A DNA stretch of 35,485 bases. Origin: Porticoccus sp. W117. GTDB taxonomy: Bacteria > Pseudomonadota > Gammaproteobacteria > Pseudomonadales > Porticoccaceae. The stretch is from assembly GCF_030341905.1 (NCBI RefSeq), contig NZ_JATAAF010000027.1:1-35485 (forward strand). Direction: 5' to 3'. Position 1 is the stretch's first letter; every line of letters begins with the position of its first letter. The position numbers and the translations under genes are program-made. The notes under the pieces are model-generated. The model was not told the origin of the DNA. It did not search any database and worked only from the letters and a program-made list of their open reading frames with translations. This document shows, in pieces, positions 26,877 to 35,485 of the stretch.

Positions 26877-28402
26877 TACCCCTCCAAAGCACTTTGCAGG
26901 TTGGACACCGCCAAAGCATAGTCCGCCGCTTCGGTAATTGCCGTTACCACCGCAATACTGCCCACGCCTGTGGCGGCCACCGCAGGCGCCCGTTCCAGAT
27001 TGATACCGCCAATGGCTACTACCGGTACATCGCCAGTGAGCTTGAGGTAACGCCGTAATTTGTTGAGCCCCTGAGGGCGCGATGGCATGGTTTTGGTGGT
27101 GGTTGGGTAAATAGCGCCGCAGGCCACATAGCTGGGTTTTACCGCCAATGCGCGCAACAGTTCGTAGTAGCCGTGGGTGCTGAGGCCAAGCCTTAGCCCT
27201 GCCGCCTGAATGGCCGACAGGTCGGCGCTTTCCATATCTTCCTGCCCCAGGTGAACGCCGTAGGCACCCAACTCAATTGCCAATTGCCAGTAGTCGTTGA
27301 TAAACAGCCGCGCATTATGTTGACGCCCCAGCTCAATAGCCTGCTGTACCTGCTGTTTTAATTCCACATCCGGCAGATTTTTAACCCGTAACTGCAGAGT
27401 GTTCACACCAGCTTGCAACAGTCTTTCCAACCATTCACAGCTGTCTACCACCGGGTAGAGTCCTAACTGCTGAGTGTTACAGGTGGCAAAGCCTATGGGA
27501 AATTGGTTCTGTGTGTGCCAACCCAGCTGATTGGCCTGGGAGCTTCCCTGTAGCACCACCTGAGGAAAGTCATCCGCCTCTTCTGGCCAGGGGCCATGAG
27601 TCATGGGGCCCGGGCCTCTGCCCAGCGCTGCGCCGTTGCGAATACCCCTGTGGACGTAGGTATTAGCCAGCAACACCGCGTCTTCCAGAGAGTAGCCTTG
27701 AGCCCAGACAGCGGCGATTGCGCTGGCAAAACAGCAACCGCTACCGTGGCTGTGGGGGCTGTCCAGCTGGGGCTGAGCCAGCACCATTTCACCGGCGCCG
27801 CTTTCGAACAGATGACTGCGCAAATAATCTACGCATCGGCCGGGTATCAGATTGCTGTGGCCGCCTTTGATCACCACGGAAGCGACACCCATGGACTGCA
27901 ATACCTGGGCAGCATTTTTCAGGCTGTTGTAATCGCGGATGGCAATACTGGTGAGCTGTTCCGCCTCTACGGCATTGGGGGTAATGACATCCAGTTGTGG
28001 TAACAGCTGGGTTTTTATGGCATCGGCGATAGGTTCGCTGGTAAGCGCTGCCCCGGTGCTGGCGGCAGCTACCGGGTCGTAAATAACCGTCAGTGCAGGG
28101 ATTTGGCCCCGAAGCTGTTGCAGCCATTTCGCCACTACCGTCACTTGCTGTGGGTTTGCCAACAGGCCAATTTTAATAACCGCGGGCGGCAGGTCATCCG
28201 TCAATGCTTGCAGCTGGGACTCCAGCATGGAACTGGACACCGCTTCGATGCCATTCACTTGCCGGGAGTTCTGCGCGGTGACTGCAGTAATAACGGAGCA
28301 GCCGTGAACTCCCAGCGATTCAAAGGTGTGCAGGTCAGCCTGAATACCGGCGCCACCGCCAGAGTCGGAGCCGGCAACAGTCCAAACGATGGGTTTCGTC
28401 AT
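26876..28402 (-). CDS. thiDE: Bifunctional HMP/HMP-P kinase and thiamin phosphate synthase
   Basis: 508 residues. The N-terminal ThiD domain (about 1-265) has [32 protein letters not shown] and the [14 protein letters not shown] anion-hole motif; it phosphorylates HMP twice. The C-terminal ThiE domain (about 305-500) has [41 protein letters not shown] and [17 protein letters not shown]; it joins HMP-PP and thiazole phosphate. The linker (about 265-305) has [17 protein letters not shown]. Start 28402 lies 4 bases past the thiS stop; an upstream in-frame ATG (28438) would overlap thiS. Fusions of both orders are known. Confidence 0.93.
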   Translation of the reverse strand: MTKPIVWTVAGSDSGGGAGIQADLHTFESLGVHGCSVITAVTAQNSRQVNGIEAVSSSMLESQLQALTDDLPPAVIKIGLLANPQQVTVVAKWLQQLRGQIPALTVIYDPVAAASTGAALTSEPIADAIKTQLLPQLDVITPNAVEAEQLTSIAIRDYNSLKNAAQVLQSMGVASVVIKGGHSNLIPGRCVDYLRSHLFESGAGEMVLAQPQLDSPHSHGSGCCFASAIAAVWAQGYSLEDAVLLANTYVHRGIRNGAALGRGPGPMTHGPWPEEADDFPQVVLQGSSQANQLGWHTQNQFPIGFATCNTQQLGLYPVVDSCEWLERLLQAGVNTLQLRVKNLPDVELKQQVQQAIELGRQHNARLFINDYWQLAIELGAYGVHLGQEDMESADLSAIQAAGLRLGLSTHGYYELLRALAVKPSYVACGAIYPTTTKTMPSRPQGLNKLRRYLKLTGDVPVVAIGGINLERAPAVAATGVGSIAVVTAITEAADYALAVSNLQSALEG

Positions 28403-28406
28403 ATCT

Positions 28407-28604
28407 TCAACCACCCTGTAGTGGCTGTACCACATCAATCAAATCGCCATCCTTGAGGGCAACCTGGCCGTAGTTGGGCTTGGGCACAAACTCCGTATTC
28501 ACCGCCACCACATAGGGCTCGACGGCGCCATATTGACTGAGTAGTTCGACAAGGGGTATATCTTCGGCAAATTGCCGACTCTCACCGTTAATTGAGATTT
28601 TCAT
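28407..28604 (-). CDS. thiS: Sulfur carrier protein ThiS
   Basis: 65-residue ubiquitin-like protein that, once thiocarboxylated at its C-terminal glycine, gives sulfur to thiazole synthase. It starts [12 protein letters not shown], contains [11 protein letters not shown] and ends QPLQGG with the required Gly-Gly. It lies between thiG and thiDE. thiF, which adenylates ThiS, is not in the window. Confidence 0.94.
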   Translation of the reverse strand: MKISINGESRQFAEDIPLVELLSQYGAVEPYVVAVNTEFVPKPNYGQVALKDGDLIDVVQPLQGG

Positions 28605-28634
28605 GGTGTACTCATATTTACGCTAAGGACAGTA

Positions 28635-29414
28635 TTATTTCTGGTGCCAAAACGGTTGGCCCACCACCGGCGAGCTGGGGGCAGCAATATCCCGCGCCGG
28701 CATGGCTCCGGCCAGATTGGCGCTGCGCCCAGCCTCTATCGACTGTCCAAAGGCTTTGGCCATAGTCACCGGGTCTTGGGCCAGCGCCACCGCACTGTTG
28801 AGCAGCACACCATCAAACCCCAATTCCATGGCTTGAGCCGCATGAGAAGGCAGGCCAATACCTGCATCCACAATCAACGTGGTATCCGGCAGGCGCTCCC
28901 GCAGGGTTTTCAGGGCAAAGGGATTAAGCAGCCCCTGACCGGTGCCAATAGGAGAACCCCAGGGCATCAGGATATTGCAGCCCAGCTCTACCAGTTTTTG
29001 GCACAGCACCAGGTCGTCGGTGCAATAGGGGAAAACTTCAAAGCCCTGGTCGATCAGCTCTTTGGTGGCCTCCAGTAGCCCGAACGGGTCTGGTTGTAAA
29101 TTGTAGTCGTCGCCAATCACTTCCAGTTTGATCCAGTGAGTGTCAAACAGCTCACGAGCCATCATGGCAGTAGTAACCGCTTCTTTCACACTGTGGCAGC
29201 CTGCGGTGTTAGGCAGCACATTGAGTTCAAGCTCTCTGATCTGTTGCCAGAAATCGTTACCGCCACCCTCACCGGGGTTTTGGCGACGCAGGGAAACCGT
29301 CACCACTTCGCTGCCAGATTGGCGAATGGCATCGCACATAATCGCTGGTGAAGGGTACAGCGCACTGCCAATCAGCAGGCGGCTGTTAAGTTGTTTGTTC
29401 CCAAGTTTCCACAT
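28635..29414 (-). CDS. thiG: Thiazole synthase
   Basis: Forms the thiazole phosphate from DXP, dehydroglycine and ThiS thiocarboxylate. 259 residues: [19 protein letters not shown], the VKEAV segment, [23 protein letters not shown] with the imine-forming Lys, [16 protein letters not shown], and [30 protein letters not shown]. The frame stays open to 29468 but that part lies in a palindromic repeat, so MWKLGNKQ at 29414 was chosen. Follows thiO after a 110-bp gap holding the repeat. Confidence 0.96.
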   Translation of the reverse strand: MWKLGNKQLNSRLLIGSALYPSPAIMCDAIRQSGSEVVTVSLRRQNPGEGGGNDFWQQIRELELNVLPNTAGCHSVKEAVTTAMMARELFDTHWIKLEVIGDDYNLQPDPFGLLEATKELIDQGFEVFPYCTDDLVLCQKLVELGCNILMPWGSPIGTGQGLLNPFALKTLRERLPDTTLIVDAGIGLPSHAAQAMELGFDGVLLNSAVALAQDPVTMAKAFGQSIEAGRSANLAGAMPARDIAAPSSPVVGQPFWHQK

Positions 29415-29438
29415 GGTGGAGCCTCTTAAATAGTCCAT

Positions 29439-29504
29439 GTCATTCCCGCGTAGGCGGGAATCCACCATTTCGGAGAAATGGATCCCCGCCTACGCGGGGA
29501 TGAC
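29439..29504. repeat. Palindromic intergenic repeat between thiO and thiG (GTCATTCCCGCG type)
   Basis: Arms 29439-29464 and 29479-29504 pair almost completely (GTCATTCCCGCGTAGGCGGG with its complement), with an inner CCATTT/AAATGG continuation, so the whole 66 bp can be one hairpin. The arm belongs to a palindrome common in many proteobacteria. It lies inside the thiamin operon and could weaken transcription or stabilise the mRNA between the genes. Confidence 0.87.
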
Positions 29505-29524
29505 GAGCTGCTAGGGCCGAATCT

Positions 29525-30595
29525 CTAATGAATCAGCCCATCAAATTCCGATTGATAATTGCCATCGGCAATCACCTCCATCACCTCATCCATCACTGCC
29601 GGGCTGATCAGGTAACCGTGGCGAAACAGGCCATTAACCCGAATCAGCCCATCGCTGGCCTCAATACGCGGCTGGTTGTCCGGCAGCGCTGGCCGACAGT
29701 GAACGTCACTTTTCAGCACCCGCCCTTCGGCAAAGCCGGGGTGTACGCTGTAGGCGGCAGAAAGCAGCTCCAGCGCCGAGCGCACCGAGATTTCGCTGTA
29801 GTCCTCGCTCTCGATCTGGGTAGCGCCGATCAAGTACAGATCACCTTTACGGGGCACAACATAGAGCCGATAGCGCGGGTGCATCAGTCGCACCAGGCGG
29901 GTGATATTCACCTCTGGGGCTTCAATCCACAGCAGTTCGCCGCGCACACCACGCACCGGCAGATCACCCTTGGCGCCAAGGCCGCGACAGTCGATCACCA
30001 GATCAAAATGGTGGTGATTGGCCGTGCGCCCTTTGGTAATAACCTCACCACTGTTAATGGCGACCACTTCTGTATTGGCGTACCAAGTCACGTTCAACTG
30101 CTGCAGCTTGTCCGCCAGGGCGCTCATTACACTGTGGCTGCACAACCAGCTCTCATCCGGCAAATAGGCAGCGTGCTGGAAGCGCTGTGCCAATTCCGGT
30201 TCCAGCTCCGCCAGTTGGTTTGCATTCAGCAAGCGGTACTGCTCTTCATCCAAGGACATACGCCCGCTGACCGCATTATTGAAGCGCTGGTAGTCACCGC
30301 GATCCTGCTGGTGAGCCACCACCAATGTGCCGCGGCTGTGGAACTGTACGTCACTACCCAACTGATCAAGCAACTGTGGCCAACGCTGTAAAGCATGTTT
30401 GCCCAGGGCCACCACCAACGGCTCGGCGGTTTCACCCTCACTGTATGGGGTGAGCATACCGGCGGCGGTATAGCTGCAGGACGCGGTACTGTCGATGGCG
30501 TGGCGGTCGAACACCGTCACTTTGTGCCCTTGCTCCAGCAATTGCCAAGCCAGCAACCGGCCGATAATACCGGCGCCGGTGATTGCGATGTTCAT
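29525..30595 (-). CDS. thiO: Glycine oxidase ThiO
   Basis: FAD enzyme that oxidises glycine with O2 to the imine used by ThiG. 356 residues with FAD-binding GAGIIGRLLAWQLLEQGHKVTVFDR at the N-terminus, TASCSYTAAGMLTPYSE, and the C-terminal GLFRHGYLISPAVMDEV. ThiO rather than the radical-SAM ThiH implies an oxygen-using lifestyle. Start MNIAITG at 30595 was preferred to the ATG four codons upstream. A repeat separates it from thiC. Confidence 0.94.
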   Translation of the reverse strand: MNIAITGAGIIGRLLAWQLLEQGHKVTVFDRHAIDSTASCSYTAAGMLTPYSEGETAEPLVVALGKHALQRWPQLLDQLGSDVQFHSRGTLVVAHQQDRGDYQRFNNAVSGRMSLDEEQYRLLNANQLAELEPELAQRFQHAAYLPDESWLCSHSVMSALADKLQQLNVTWYANTEVVAINSGEVITKGRTANHHHFDLVIDCRGLGAKGDLPVRGVRGELLWIEAPEVNITRLVRLMHPRYRLYVVPRKGDLYLIGATQIESEDYSEISVRSALELLSAAYSVHPGFAEGRVLKSDVHCRPALPDNQPRIEASDGLIRVNGLFRHGYLISPAVMDEVMEVIADGNYQSEFDGLIH

Positions 30596-30629
30596 GTTTT
30601 TAACCATTACTCCCAGCGCTATGTATGCG

Positions 30630-30724
30630 CGTCATCGCGAGCGAAGCGCGGCGATCCAGAGACTTAAAAGCCGCTGGATTGCCGCGGTCGCCTTTCCCTA
30701 TAAAAAGGCTCCCTCGCAATAACG
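30630..30724. repeat. Palindromic intergenic repeat between thiC and thiO (CGTCATCGCGAG type)
   Basis: CGTCATCGCGAGCGAAGCGC...GATCCAG (30630-30659) is the inverted partner of CTGGATTGCCGCGG...CTCGCAATAACG (30674-30724), with an AAAAGG/CCTTT interruption in the right arm. This type is widespread in bacterial intergenic DNA. It ends 5 bp from the thiC stop and may attenuate readthrough into thiO. Confidence 0.8.
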
Positions 30725-30729
30725 GAGCA

Positions 30730-32847
<2,118 letters not shown>

Positions 32848-32859
32848 TCAACACGGGGT

Positions 32860-32888
32860 AGTCTATTGGCAAGCACTTTCTGGCGCAA
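32860..32888 (-). promoter_or_regulatory. Possible sigma70 promoter for thiC
   Basis: Minus strand TTGCGC (complement of 32883-32888), 17-base spacer, TAGACT (complement of 32860-32865). Each box matches 4 of 6. It would start the RNA near 32853, a few bases before the aptamer, which is the expected geometry. Confidence 0.45.
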
Positions 32889-32920
32889 GCACGGCCCATG
32901 ATCGGCAAGGGGCAAGCGAG

Positions 32921-34339
32921 TCAGATAATCTTCGAGAAGCGCACCTGGCGCTCACCGCCCACGTAGGCATCAAACACCATGCAAATACGGCGTATCAGCA
33001 GGCGTCCAGCGGGGTGAATTCGGATGCCGTGGTTACTTATTCTCAGCAATCCGTCAGTTTCCATTGCCCTTAACTGGTACAACTCATCAGCAAAGTAACG
33101 TTGGAAATCGATGGAAAAAGCCTGCTCGACTTCCTGAAAATCCAACTCAAACTGACAGATTAGCTGGCTGATAACTCGACCGCGTATTCTGTCGTCTTGG
33201 TTAAGCTCTGTCCCCTGAGACAACGGCAGCAGGCCGTTATCGATAGCGCCGTAGTAGTCATCGATATTTTTATGATTCTGACTGAGGGTGGAGCCGATCT
33301 CACTGATAGCGGACACGCCGAGAGCCACCATATCGCAGCCGCTGTGAGTGGAATAACCCTGGAAGTTACGCTGTAACTCCCCTTGCTGCTGAGCCACTGA
33401 CAGTTCATCTTCCGGCTTGGCAAAGTGGTCCATGCCAATAAATCGATAACCTGCGTCCAGCAGTTTGAGGGCGGACTGTTCCATCATGCGCAGTTTTTCT
33501 TCCGCAGCGGGAAGCGCAGCTTCGTTTATTTGCCTCTGCACTTTGAACAGGTGTGGCAGGTGAGCGTAGTTGAATACCGATAACCGATCCGGAGACAGCT
33601 CGATAATGCGATCTAGAGTTTCGCTGAACGATTGCCAGTTCTGGTGTGGCAGTCCGTAGATTAAATCCATACTAATAGATGCAAAGCCCTGCTCGCGGGC
33701 CGCGTCGATCAGCTCAGTCACCTGCTCCAGGGAGTTAAAGCGGTTCACCGCACTTTGCACAACTGGGTCAAAATCCTGCACACCCATACTGAGGCGATTA
33801 AAGCCAATCTCCCGCAGGCAGCGAATGGTTTCCACATTCATATCACCGGGGTGCAACTCGATGGAGTATTCCCCTTCATCATTGTCCAGCAAGTGGAAAT
33901 GTTCACGGGTCTTCGCCATTAACTGGCGCATCTCATCATCGCTAAGAAATGTCGGCGTGCCTCCCCCCCAATGCAGCTGTTTTACCGGGCGGAAGTTATC
34001 AAGCAGCTCGGCTTTCATTTCCATTTCCCGAAATAATCTCTGCAAATACGGGCCAGAGCGTTTGCGATTGGCGGTAACGATTTTGTTGCAAGCACAGAAG
34101 TAACAAACTCGACTGCAAAACGGAATATGAAAGTACAGGGACAGAGGTGTGCAAGCGCGGTTGCTGGCGGCAAAGGCATTGTGCAGCTCAAGCAAGCCAA
34201 ACTGGTTGCTGAATTGTGGCGCAGTGGGATAGGAGGTATAACGCGGACCGCTGAGATCGTAACGCTCAATCAGCTGACGATCCCAGACAAACTCACTGTT
34301 GGCGTTCGCGGTAAAGACATGCCCTGTTAAATCTGACAT
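32921..34339 (-). CDS. hemN: Oxygen-independent coproporphyrinogen III oxidase
   Basis: Radical-SAM enzyme converting coproporphyrinogen III to protoporphyrinogen IX without O2. 472 residues; CX3CX2C at Cys75, Cys79, Cys82 plus Cys84 (IPFCSRVCYFCACNK), the HemN-specific N-terminal YDLSGPRYTSYPTA, HWGGGTPTFL and MGVQDFDPVVQSAVNR. These mark true HemN rather than HemW. GAGGTG lies before the ATG. Divergent from ppa with an FNR/Anr-type promoter. Confidence 0.96.
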   Translation of the reverse strand: MSDLTGHVFTANANSEFVWDRQLIERYDLSGPRYTSYPTAPQFSNQFGLLELHNAFAASNRACTPLSLYFHIPFCSRVCYFCACNKIVTANRKRSGPYLQRLFREMEMKAELLDNFRPVKQLHWGGGTPTFLSDDEMRQLMAKTREHFHLLDNDEGEYSIELHPGDMNVETIRCLREIGFNRLSMGVQDFDPVVQSAVNRFNSLEQVTELIDAAREQGFASISMDLIYGLPHQNWQSFSETLDRIIELSPDRLSVFNYAHLPHLFKVQRQINEAALPAAEEKLRMMEQSALKLLDAGYRFIGMDHFAKPEDELSVAQQQGELQRNFQGYSTHSGCDMVALGVSAISEIGSTLSQNHKNIDDYYGAIDNGLLPLSQGTELNQDDRIRGRVISQLICQFELDFQEVEQAFSIDFQRYFADELYQLRAMETDGLLRISNHGIRIHPAGRLLIRRICMVFDAYVGGERQVRFSKII

Positions 34340-34366
34340 TGAAGCACCTCAAGGTAACGGGCGGCG

Positions 34367-34408
34367 ATTTTAGAGCAGCCCATTAAACGCTGCCTTGACC
34401 GTGATCAA
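34367..34408 (-). promoter_or_regulatory. FNR/Anr-type promoter of hemN
   Basis: TTGAC-CGTG-ATCAA at 34395-34408 matches TTGAT-N4-ATCAA with one change. On the minus strand TAAAAT (complement of 34367-34372) is a good -10. If transcription starts at 34360 the FNR box is centred at -41.5, the class II position. This fits low-oxygen induction of hemN. Confidence 0.75.
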
Positions 34409-34447
34409 ATCGACTAACGTCGCCTAGCTTTCAAGGGAGGCCATCGC

Positions 34448-34453
34448 TATAAT
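34448..34453 (+). promoter_or_regulatory. Probable -10 box of ppa
   Basis: A perfect TATAAT, 84 bp before the ppa start. No good -35 is found at 16-18 bp spacing, so this is a weak call except for the perfect hexamer. Confidence 0.4.
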
Positions 34454-34537
34454 TGCGCGCCCTGAAGGTTGCGCCAATGATCGGCACTGCGCCCACAGGA
34501 AACCAGCCCAAACACAACACAGTGAGAGCCCTCTGCG

Positions 34538-35074
34538 ATGAGCTACAATCGAATCCCCGCCGGCAATGATTTGCCCAACGACATCAATGTGGTGATCGAA
34601 ATTCCGGCCAACCACGATCCCATCAAGTACGAGATCGAAAAAGACAGTGACGCACTGTTTGTGGATCGCTTTGTAGCCACGCCGATGTTCTACCCGGCCA
34701 ACTACGGCTATATCCCTGACACCCTGTCAGAAGATGGCGACCCCCTGGACGTTTTGGTGGTATCACCTCACCCGGTAGTACCTGGCTCCGTAATCCGCAG
34801 CCGCCCGGTTGGCATGCTGAAGATGACCGACGAATCTGGCCCCGATGCGAAACTCATCGCCGTGCCTCACAGCAAACTGACCCCAATGTACGACCATGTA
34901 CAGGACATCCACGACCTGCCCGACCTGCTGCTGAAGCAGACTGAGCACTACTTCGAGAACTATAAAGATCTGGAAGAAGACAAGTGGGTACGTGTCGATG
35001 GTTGGGGATCTGCCGACGAAGCTCGCACGGAGATTATGGAATCCAGACAGCGTCATTTGGATTTGGATAAGTAA
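34538..35074 (+). CDS. ppa: Inorganic pyrophosphatase (family I)
   Basis: Hydrolyses pyrophosphate, pulling biosynthetic reactions forward. 178 residues. Metal-binding Asp66, Asp68 and Asp71 in [23 protein letters not shown] before it, and [14 protein letters not shown] near the end. Length and motifs match the soluble E. coli-type hexamer. Divergent from hemN and followed by a terminator. Confidence 0.97.
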   Translation: MSYNRIPAGNDLPNDINVVIEIPANHDPIKYEIEKDSDALFVDRFVATPMFYPANYGYIPDTLSEDGDPLDVLVVSPHPVVPGSVIRSRPVGMLKMTDESGPDAKLIAVPHSKLTPMYDHVQDIHDLPDLLLKQTEHYFENYKDLEEDKWVRVDGWGSADEARTEIMESRQRHLDLDK

Positions 35075-35099
35075 GTCAGCAACACCTGCCTTACCCAAG

Positions 35100-35139
35100 A
35101 GCCCAGCCCTCTTTATATAGAAGAACGCTGGGCTTTTTT
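35100..35139 (+). terminator. Terminator of ppa
   Basis: AGCCCAGC (35100-35107) pairs with GCTGGGCT (35127-35134) around a 19-base loop, then TTTTTT. About 25 bp past the ppa stop. Confidence 0.85.
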
Positions 35140-35152
35140 GTGCCCGTTCCTC

Positions 35153-35234
35153 GTAGGGTGGATTAGCGTAGCGTAATCCACCACCAAAGTTATGGTGCCC
35201 AATCGGCGGATTACGCTGCGCTAATCCGCCCTAC
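35153..35234. repeat. Palindromic intergenic repeat (GTAGGGTGGATTAGCG type)
   Basis: GTAGGGTGGATTAGCG...AATCCACC (35153-35182) faces GGCGGATTACGC...CCGCCCTAC (35205-35234), 30-bp arms with a few G-T type changes and a 22-base loop. A very common proteobacterial intergenic palindrome. With the two entries below it fills much of the 411-bp stretch after ppa; I see no supported gene there. Confidence 0.87.
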
Positions 35235-35281
35235 ATCTACAGTTAGTTGTTTTTTAGATTCGGAGTGCATCACATGGGGAC

Positions 35282-35344
35282 AAAAAGGCAGGAGCCTTTT
35301 TGCACAGCCGCAGGCTGCCCGAAGGGCGAGGGCCAGGAAGGCCC
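35282..35344. repeat. Cluster of four short perfect hairpins
   Basis: In 63 bp: AAAAAGGC-AGGA-GCCTTTTT (35282-35301), CAGCC-GCA-GGCTG (35305-35317), GCCC-GAA-GGGC (35317-35327) and GGGCC-AGGAA-GGCCC (35330-35344). Packing like this is not coding-like. Its origin is unknown; it may be part of a transposon end or a structured RNA. Confidence 0.6.
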
Positions 35345-35409
35345 GAGTGAACCCCCACGTAAGCGTCCGGCCAACACATCTACCGATCCGGTTCTGAACG
35401 CATAATGAT

Positions 35410-35443
35410 GGTGTCCACCTATTATTAAGTGGACACCTATTAT
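35410..35443. repeat. GGTGTCCAC inverted repeat with CACCTATTAT direct repeat
   Basis: GGTGTCCAC (35410-35418) and GTGGACACC (35429-35437) form a perfect 9-bp stem. CACCTATTAT occurs twice, 18 bp apart (35416-35425 and 35434-35443). The arrangement resembles REP or transposon-end sequence, but no transposase is visible before the window ends. Confidence 0.5.
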
Positions 35444-35485
35444 GGATACATTAAGCGGCACCTCACTCTCATTCCCGGCCTCAAC

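Noticed and set aside
29415-29468. N-terminal extension of ThiG
   Set aside because: It is encoded by the GTCATTCCCGCG palindrome; the family start is MWKLGNKQ.
35442-35485. Start of a possible gene (MDTLSGTSLSFPAS)
   Set aside because: Only 14 codons are visible, with no recognisable motif or ribosome site.

Overview
The window reads as chromosome of a gammaproteobacterium from the Pseudomonadales/Cellvibrionales side of the class, probably free-living, aerobic to microaerobic and perhaps marine. The evidence is the gene content and order: rplM-rpsI beside zapE, degS and zapG; an MFS gene with ssb; cbrA-cbrB-(sRNA)-pcnB-folK-panB as in Pseudomonas; and a thiC/thiO/thiG/thiS/thiDE cluster using the oxygen-dependent ThiO. 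No phage, plasmid or CRISPR is visible. The only transposase is the first 74 bases of an IS1182-type gene at the left edge.

Layout. 1-6.3 kb: ribosomal protein genes (rpsI, rplM, rplU, rpmA) and cell-cycle or envelope genes (zapE, zapG-like, degS, obgE). 6.5-11.2 kb: ispB, the sugar-nucleotide pair galU-manB, and fabB. 11.3-15 kb: a split fused-MFS/spermidine-synthase-like pair, ssb, and a YajR-like MFS transporter. 15.1-23 kb: a carbon-control locus, with a 59-residue membrane protein, the transporter-histidine kinase CbrA, a CbrB-like response regulator, a candidate CrcZ-like sRNA, then pcnB-folK-dNK-panB. 23-24.5 kb: three unrecognised genes, two of them lipoproteins. 24.6-26.6 kb: carbonic anhydrase and pepQ. 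26.6-32.9 kb: the thiamin genes behind a TPP riboswitch. 32.9-35.1 kb: divergent hemN (FNR/Anr-type promoter) and ppa. 35.1-35.5 kb: repeats and hairpins.

The most unusual material lies in the gaps. (1) The CbrB-like regulator has the receiver and the CbrB-type Fis HTH but lacks the whole sigma54-activating AAA+ domain. The gap after it still holds two tandem TGTNNC-N6-GTAACA dyads 21 bp apart, a well-spaced sigma54 -24/-12 element, and a ~158-nt unit with CA motifs ending in a strong terminator. (2) Four long palindromes (near 1.2, 15.0, 19.3 and 19.5 kb) share a core of two small hairpins 23-24 nt apart. All eight hairpins present an A-N-GGA loop, and seven match the RsmE/CsrA decamer (A/U)CANGGANG(U/A) exactly. 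Their outer arms differ between copies yet stay self-complementary within each copy. (3) At least five other palindromic repeats of other families fill gaps, two of them inside the thiamin gene run. (4) A 40-C homopolymer sits inside the ispB/manB terminator palindrome and may be an assembly artefact.
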